Shown piece after piece: positions 20,140-25,399 of a stretch of 25,399 nucleotides of DNA. Both the position numbers and the translations under genes were made by a program. Origin of the DNA: a virus. Location: positions 1-25,399 of the IMG/VR virus record IMGVR_UViG_3300020468_000066; one strand, written 5' to 3'. The notes below the pieces were generated by a model that was given only the letters and a program-made list of their open reading frames with translations, searched no databases and was not told where the DNA came from. Positions within the stretch are counted from its first letter, which is position 1. Each line of letters opens with the position of its first letter.

Positions 20140-23100
20140 ATGCCTCAGAAGACAAACCTTAACGTAGCTCCATACTACGATGATTTTGCACAAGATAAGA
20201 ACTTCTATAAGGTGCTCTTTCGTCCTGGATATTCTATCCAAGCGAGAGAGTTAACCCAATTACAGTCTGTTTTACAAAATCAGATTGAAAGTTTTGGTAA
20301 GTATGCATTTAAACAAGGCGAACTAGTTATTCCTGGCGAGGTTGGGATTAATACTAAACTGCCGTATATAAAATTATCTTCTGTATCTGAGATACCTATT
20401 AATGAAGACGGTAAAATTGTCTTCAAAAAATTTGATATTACCCAGTTAAAAGGATTAGTTCTTAAGGGTAATACATCTGGTGTGACAGCAACAGTTATTG
20501 ATGCTAATATTGCAACAGAAACTACTTCTGATGTTCTGTATGTAAATTATACTAATAGTGGTGATGCGTCTAATGAAGATACCTTTAGACAAGGTGAGAC
20601 CATAGAGGTCGTAGATGGCGTTAATACACCACTGATGGTGGTTGGAACCGATGGAAGTGTACTTCCTACTAGTATTTCTATTACTGATCCTGACACAGGT
20701 GTATCGTCAACGTTAGAAAGTCCTGCAATGGGATTTGCTTCTGCTGTTAAAGTAGAAGAAGGTATTTATTTTGTTAATGGATATTTTGTAAGAAATTCAG
20801 AACAACTATTAATTGTTGATCCATATTATAATAAACCATCTGCAAAAGTTGGTTTTAAAATTGTTGAAAGTATTGTAACAGCAGAAGAAGATTCATCTTT
20901 GTATGACAATGCTATTGGATCTACTAATTTTTCTGCACCTGGTGCAAATAGATTAAAAATTTCTCTAGATTTAGTTAAATTTAATTTAAATGCAGTTACA
21001 GATAAGAATTTTATCCAAATTCTTACAGTTAAAAATGGATCTGTACAAAGTCAAATAGTACAAACAGACTACAATCTTCTTGAGCAAACTTTAGCAAGAA
21101 GAACTTTTGATGAATCTGGTGATTATGTTGTTGAAGATTTTTCTCTTGACGTTAGAGAATATTATCAAAATAATGGAAATTTGGGTGTATATCCTTTAGA
21201 TGAATTTGGTAAAGTAAATGGTCTAACTGTTGATGATGCACAAAACAAATTAATTTCTAGTGTTAGTTCAGGTAAAGCATATGTAAGAGGTTTTGAAATT
21301 GTCAATAAAGAAACAAAATATCTTCCTGTTTCTAAAGCAAGACAAACTCTTGATAGATCTGATATTAGATTAAAAACTACAGGACTTCCTACTTATAGAA
21401 TTACTAATACTTCTGGAAGCACACCATTAAATGCTGATGGTTCTGATTTAACAGCATACCCAAACATATTTCTATCTTCTGTTTTTAATGATGGAAGTAT
21501 TGGTCTTAATGGATCAGAAAGTGTAAATGATTCAAAACAAACAAAGTCTCGTAGAGGATTATTTTTTGATCAAAATAAAGGAATTAAAACTGTTTATGTA
21601 GAAAAAGATTCTAATATAAATCTAAGCACATTAAATGGTGCTTCTAGTGGTATTGGAACTTTTACTAATAATGGTGTTGCTGATTCAAGTAGAACTGCTG
21701 GCACATATACTAATGTTGTAAGTACAACTTCACAAAATGGAACTAATGCAACATTTGATGTTGTTGTAGCAGCAGATGGAACCCCTACAATCACTTTAAA
21801 TCAAGCAGGTACTGGATATGCTGCAACGGATACTTTAAGCATCTCTGACGGCAATCTAGGTGCTGGTGGTGGTGCTGCTATAACGATTACTATTTCCACA
21901 ATATCTGGTGTAGATGCTACCGATACATTTGATGAAAGATTAACAGCATTATCAAAATTATATTGGGTTCAAGGCAGAAACGTAAGTGGAATCCCCAACA
22001 CAATAAGTGAAATTGATGTTATTGGTTACTCTGAAGTTTCTAGACCTGAATTAGATGATCCATCTGAAGCAGCAAAAACATATCTTGAATTAACACTTGT
22101 AGGAGATAAGAATCTTTTAGATAAATTCTTTACTGAATTTGATGCAGAAAATTCTAGTGATGATGGCAACAGAGAATTTTTCAGAACTAGATTAGATGGA
22201 GAAAATGATCAAAACAGATTTGGTCTCATACGAGACTACAATGAGACAGTAACACCTGTTGTTGGTATTGCTAAACCTAGTAATTTTACATTAGTAGAAA
22301 GAGGAACAGGTTTTAATACAGATTTAGATATTGTTCTTTCTAAAGGTAGAAAAAATGATGGAACTGCTGTTTATAACAGTATATTTGGTTTATCTTATTT
22401 TGATCCTCAATTCTTTACTAAAATCCTCTTAGATGACTCTATTGAGACTTCAGGTGGATTTGTATCAGGTCAATATATTTACGGTGTTACAAGCGGTGCT
22501 TATGGTGTTGTAGAAGGTTCTTCAACTGGATCATTCAGTAAGAATAAAACTTTAATGGTTAAAACACTATTTGGTAGTTTTAAATCAGGTGAAATTATTA
22601 GAGATGAAAGTAATAACTCTGTAAGAATTGCAAAAGACAATACAATATCTCATTTCATTGTTACATTTAAAGGTGCAGGTTATGAATCATCTGGATGTAC
22701 TTTACAAATTGATGGTATTACCTTTGATTCTTCTAAAATTAGTTTAGATGTATCAACAGGCAAGAAAGTATTAACAGCATCTATCATAAGTAGAGAATCC
22801 GTTAATAATGAATATGCAAAACCTCCCCTTGTAATAGTAAATCAAAAAGAAGGAAATGCAGAACCTACAAAGGTTGCAAAGATTACTCCAGTTCTTGTTA
22901 GAAACTCAGTAACCACATATACTCCTCAAAATGTAAAATCATTCTATTCAGAATTTGGTTCTGGTAATGCTAATACATTTACATCTGATATTGAGATCAA
23001 CAATGAGAAATACTCTGAAGTTATTCCTGTAACAAACTTTACATTTAGTGGTACAAAGGGTAATAAGTTTATTGAATGTAATGGTTTTGGTGGTGATAGT

Positions 23101-25399
23101 ACACGTGTACTACAACAAGGAGATATTGTACAATTCTCTGATACTACCGATACTATTGTTCGTTGTATTGTACAATATGCAACAGAACCTTCTGGTGTGT
23201 TGAAGTCAAGAATTTATTTTGATAGAGCATTACCTGATAACGTAAGTAACACAAGTGTTGTTAGAATACGTCCTTCTATTCAAAATTTCAATCAAGGAAC
23301 ATTACTTTATAAAACAGGAACAAAAGAAGTTGCTTCTATTGTAAAAGATGGTGAAGATTCTAAAATTACACATTTTGTAAGAAGAGATTTTGTAAGCACT
23401 GGTAGTTCTAGTGGTGGTAGTATTACATTTACTGCACAGTTACCTTTTGGAACACAAAGGTTTGTTGCTTTTAATGAGAGTAATTTCTTAATTACAATTT
23501 TAGATGAAGGAAGTGCTACTTCTGTTGAAAAGGGAGATATTATTTACATTACAGCAGATCAAGTTAATATTTCTGCTTCTACTGATGCTGCTAGTGGTTT
23601 AACTTCTGGTAGTGTTGTACTTACTTTACCACAAACATTCTTTGGTGGCGATGCATCTAATTACACAAAATTCCCTAAACTTAAATTAAGTGCTACTCTT
23701 GAAGTAACAAAAGCAAAACCAAGACTTAAAACAGCAAAACTTAATACAAGAATTATAATTGAATCACCTGGCGATAAAGTTATTCCTTTCCGTGGTAAAA
23801 ATTATGATACTCAAAGCATAGAAACATTTACGTATGCTGATGCATTTAAACTCAAGTATGTGTATGAAGGAACTACTCAAGATCCTCCAAATGTAGATGC
23901 ATCTGGTAATCTTGTTAGTGGAACTGATGTTAGTAACAGGTATACATTTGATAATGGACAAAGAGACACAGTATATGATGTGTCAAGAATTATTCTTAAG
24001 CCTGGCTTTGAAGCACCTGTTGGACAATTATTGATTGCATTTGATTACTTTGATCATACAACTGGCGACTTCTGTACAGTTGATTCATACTTACATGAAG
24101 CTGGTGTTGGTGCTGATGAGATTCCAACATATAATTCACCTGCTATTGGTAAGGTATCTCTTGGAGATGTCTTAGATTTCAGACCTAAAGTAGATAATGA
24201 TGCTATAATATCTGGATATCAAGACAGTGCTCTACTAGGTTCAAATAATAGTAGATCATTCTCAGGTGGTGGAGGAATTGTTTCTAGCACACCTGCTCCT
24301 GATTCTAATCTTGAATTTACTTTCTCATTCTCACAAACACAATATCTTAGCAGAATTGATGGATTGTTCTTAGACAAGAAAGGTAAATTCTATATTAAAG
24401 AAGGTAACTCATCATTAAATCCATCTAAACCTGATCCAATTGAAGATGCTATCGCTTTGTATTATTTGTACATACCAGCATTTACTCAAACAAGTAAGGA
24501 TGTAAGAATTGTACCAGTTGACCATAAACGCTATACAATGCGTGACATTGGTAAGTTGGAAAAACGTATTGAGAGACTGGAATATTACACTACGTTAAGT
24601 ATTCTTGAGCAGCAAGCACTCAACATGCAAGTCATTGATGGTAATGGCAATAACAGATTTAAGAGTGGTTTCATTGTAGATAATTTTGAAACTCATAAGA
24701 TTGGTTCATTACAATCAATTGATTACAAGTGTTCTGTTGATACACAACAATCTGTAATGAGACCTCAATCAAAAGAAGACTCATTCAAATTAGAAGAAGT
24801 TAATACTAGAAACGATCAACGAACCTCTGCTGGTTATGTTGCAAATAATCATCGTGTTACATTACCATTTACAGAATTAAAACTTTTAGGAAATGAGTTT
24901 GCAACTAAAACAATCAATCCTAATCCATTTGTAGTATTACAATATGCTGGTGATTCATTTATAGGTCCTAATGTAGATGCTTGGTATGACACTAGTGTTG
25001 CACCACTTGTTACTGATAACAATACTAATCTATATTCAATTTTCCTTGCTAAGGATAATTTAAAAGATGCATTCTCTAGTCTTTATAATTCATATAAAGT
25101 TAATTGGTTAGGTGCAAATAGATCATTCTTTAACATTGAATCATTTGGAGATACAAATAGTGATGTATCAGGTTCAAATGTTACTAATGCTTCTGTTGCT
25201 AGTTCATCTAATGTTAGTCCAGATAATAATGAAATTGGAAAGGGAATTTCTACAAAAGGTGTTGGTGCTAACGTAGTTTCTACATCACTATCTTTCTTTG
25301 CAAGAAGCATACCTGTACAATACACAATTAATCGTTTAAAACCAAACACAAGAGTTTATCCTTTCATGGAAGGACAGGACGTTTCTCGTTGGGTCAATT
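20140..25399 (+). CDS. DUF4815 tail protein (5' part, runs off the window)
   Basis: ATG 32 bases after gp8; the frame stays open for 1,753 codons to the right edge. The start MPQKTNLNVAPYYDDFAQDK and RPGYSIQARELTQLQSVLQN (about 28-47) is the DUF4815 hallmark, followed by GIYFVNGYFVRNSEQLLIVD (about 208-227) and GKAYVRGFEI (about 378-387). A GTGY beta unit with a Gly-rich loop lies near 555-580. A helical KLEKRIERLEYYTTLSILEQ motif occurs near 1472-1491, and the last visible part has NRLKPNTRVYPFMEGQDVSR. Such proteins in marine T4-type phages are long tail or fibre-associated virion proteins. Its place after gp8 suggests it is mounted on the outer baseplate, near where T4 places gp9/gp10. Confidence 0.8.
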   Translation, partial: MPQKTNLNVAPYYDDFAQDKNFYKVLFRPGYSIQARELTQLQSVLQNQIESFGKYAFKQGELVIPGEVGINTKLPYIKLSSVSEIPINEDGKIVFKKFDITQLKGLVLKGNTSGVTATVIDANIATETTSDVLYVNYTNSGDASNEDTFRQGETIEVVDGVNTPLMVVGTDGSVLPTSISITDPDTGVSSTLESPAMGFASAVKVEEGIYFVNGYFVRNSEQLLIVDPYYNKPSAKVGFKIVESIVTAEEDSSLYDNAIGSTNFSAPGANRLKISLDLVKFNLNAVTDKNFIQILTVKNGSVQSQIVQTDYNLLEQTLARRTFDESGDYVVEDFSLDVREYYQNNGNLGVYPLDEFGKVNGLTVDDAQNKLISSVSSGKAYVRGFEIVNKETKYLPVSKARQTLDRSDIRLKTTGLPTYRITNTSGSTPLNADGSDLTAYPNIFLSSVFNDGSIGLNGSESVNDSKQTKSRRGLFFDQNKGIKTVYVEKDSNINLSTLNGASSGIGTFTNNGVADSSRTAGTYTNVVSTTSQNGTNATFDVVVAADGTPTITLNQAGTGYAATDTLSISDGNLGAGGGAAITITISTISGVDATDTFDERLTALSKLYWVQGRNVSGIPNTISEIDVIGYSEVSRPELDDPSEAAKTYLELTLVGDKNLLDKFFTEFDAENSSDDGNREFFRTRLDGENDQNRFGLIRDYNETVTPVVGIAKPSNFTLVERGTGFNTDLDIVLSKGRKNDGTAVYNSIFGLSYFDPQFFTKILLDDSIETSGGFVSGQYIYGVTSGAYGVVEGSSTGSFSKNKTLMVKTLFGSFKSGEIIRDESNNSVRIAKDNTISHFIVTFKGAGYESSGCTLQIDGITFDSSKISLDVSTGKKVLTASIISRESVNNEYAKPPLVIVNQKEGNAEPTKVAKITPVLVRNSVTTYTPQNVKSFYSEFGSGNANTFTSDIEINNEKYSEVIPVTNFTFSGTKGNKFIECNGFGGDSTRVLQQGDIVQFSDTTDTIVRCIVQYATEPSGVLKSRIYFDRALPDNVSNTSVVRIRPSIQNFNQGTLLYKTGTKEVASIVKDGEDSKITHFVRRDFVSTGSSSGGSITFTAQLPFGTQRFVAFNESNFLITILDEGSATSVEKGDIIYITADQVNISASTDAASGLTSGSVVLTLPQTFFGGDASNYTKFPKLKLSATLEVTKAKPRLKTAKLNTRIIIESPGDKVIPFRGKNYDTQSIETFTYADAFKLKYVYEGTTQDPPNVDASGNLVSGTDVSNRYTFDNGQRDTVYDVSRIILKPGFEAPVGQLLIAFDYFDHTTGDFCTVDSYLHEAGVGADEIPTYNSPAIGKVSLGDVLDFRPKVDNDAIISGYQDSALLGSNNSRSFSGGGGIVSSTPAPDSNLEFTFSFSQTQYLSRIDGLFLDKKGKFYIKEGNSSLNPSKPDPIEDAIALYYLYIPAFTQTSKDVRIVPVDHKRYTMRDIGKLEKRIERLEYYTTLSILEQQALNMQVIDGNGNNRFKSGFIVDNFETHKIGSLQSIDYKCSVDTQQSVMRPQSKEDSFKLEEVNTRNDQRTSAGYVANNHRVTLPFTELKLLGNEFATKTINPNPFVVLQYAGDSFIGPNVDAWYDTSVAPLVTDNNTNLYSIFLAKDNLKDAFSSLYNSYKVNWLGANRSFFNIESFGDTNSDVSGSNVTNASVASSSNVSPDNNEIGKGISTKGVGANVVSTSLSFFARSIPVQYTINRLKPNTRVYPFMEGQDVSRWVN

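Noticed and set aside
19726-20155. Minus-strand frames opposite the gp8 3' end
   Set aside because: They are complementary to well-supported gp8 coding sequence, and all other genes are on the + strand.

Overview
The window looks like part of the genome of a T4-type marine myovirus, most likely a cyanophage (cyanomyovirus group) or a close relative infecting another marine bacterium. The evidence is the order PAAR spike tip - gp25-like - gp6-like - very large virion protein - gp8-like - DUF4815 tail protein, T4-style late promoters (TATAAATA / CTAAATA) ahead of structural genes, AT-rich sequence, all genes on the + strand, and overlapping start/stop junctions. No photosynthesis gene or tRNA is visible, so the host is inferred, not shown.

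Region 1 (about 1-4,925) is an accessory region of very small genes (43-107 codons), nearly all unrecognised; only a DUF3574-like and a KTSC-like protein have a family resemblance. Seven junctions there share one layout: the upstream gene's stop codon lies inside or beside a short dyad (type CAGTTT-N2-AAACTG or GTGACA..TGTCAC), then comes a hairpin of variable sequence, then a TATAAT-like -10 box. In six of the seven the dyad centre is exactly 41.5 bp from the -10 box. This resembles the promoter-early/stem-loop (PeSL) mobile regulatory cassettes described in other T4-type phages, but with an added dyad. The region also holds a long non-coding stretch (592-1020) flanked by two inverted pairs of the DnaA-box-like 9-mer TTTTCCACA, and a leader enclosed by a perfect 16-bp inverted repeat (2904-3064).

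Region 2 (about 4,925-7,470) begins after a strong terminator with a late promoter and a sigma70-like promoter. It carries two small coiled-coil genes, a pair of genes that appear to overlap in two frames, the PAAR tip protein, two small conserved-looking proteins, and an adjacent 2-oxoglutarate/Fe(II) oxygenase and mini SET-domain protein.

Region 3 (about 7,470-25,399) is the late baseplate/tail module: gp25-like sheath initiator/wedge protein, gp6-like wedge protein, a 2,852-residue modular virion protein (YHYH domain, repeated beta modules, two poly-glycine linkers), a gp8-like wedge protein much longer than T4 gp8, and a DUF4815 tail protein that runs off the right end. The wedge proteins should assemble around the PAAR-tipped hub, with the large proteins probably forming the baseplate periphery or fibres. 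The early cassettes probably supply host-takeover functions.
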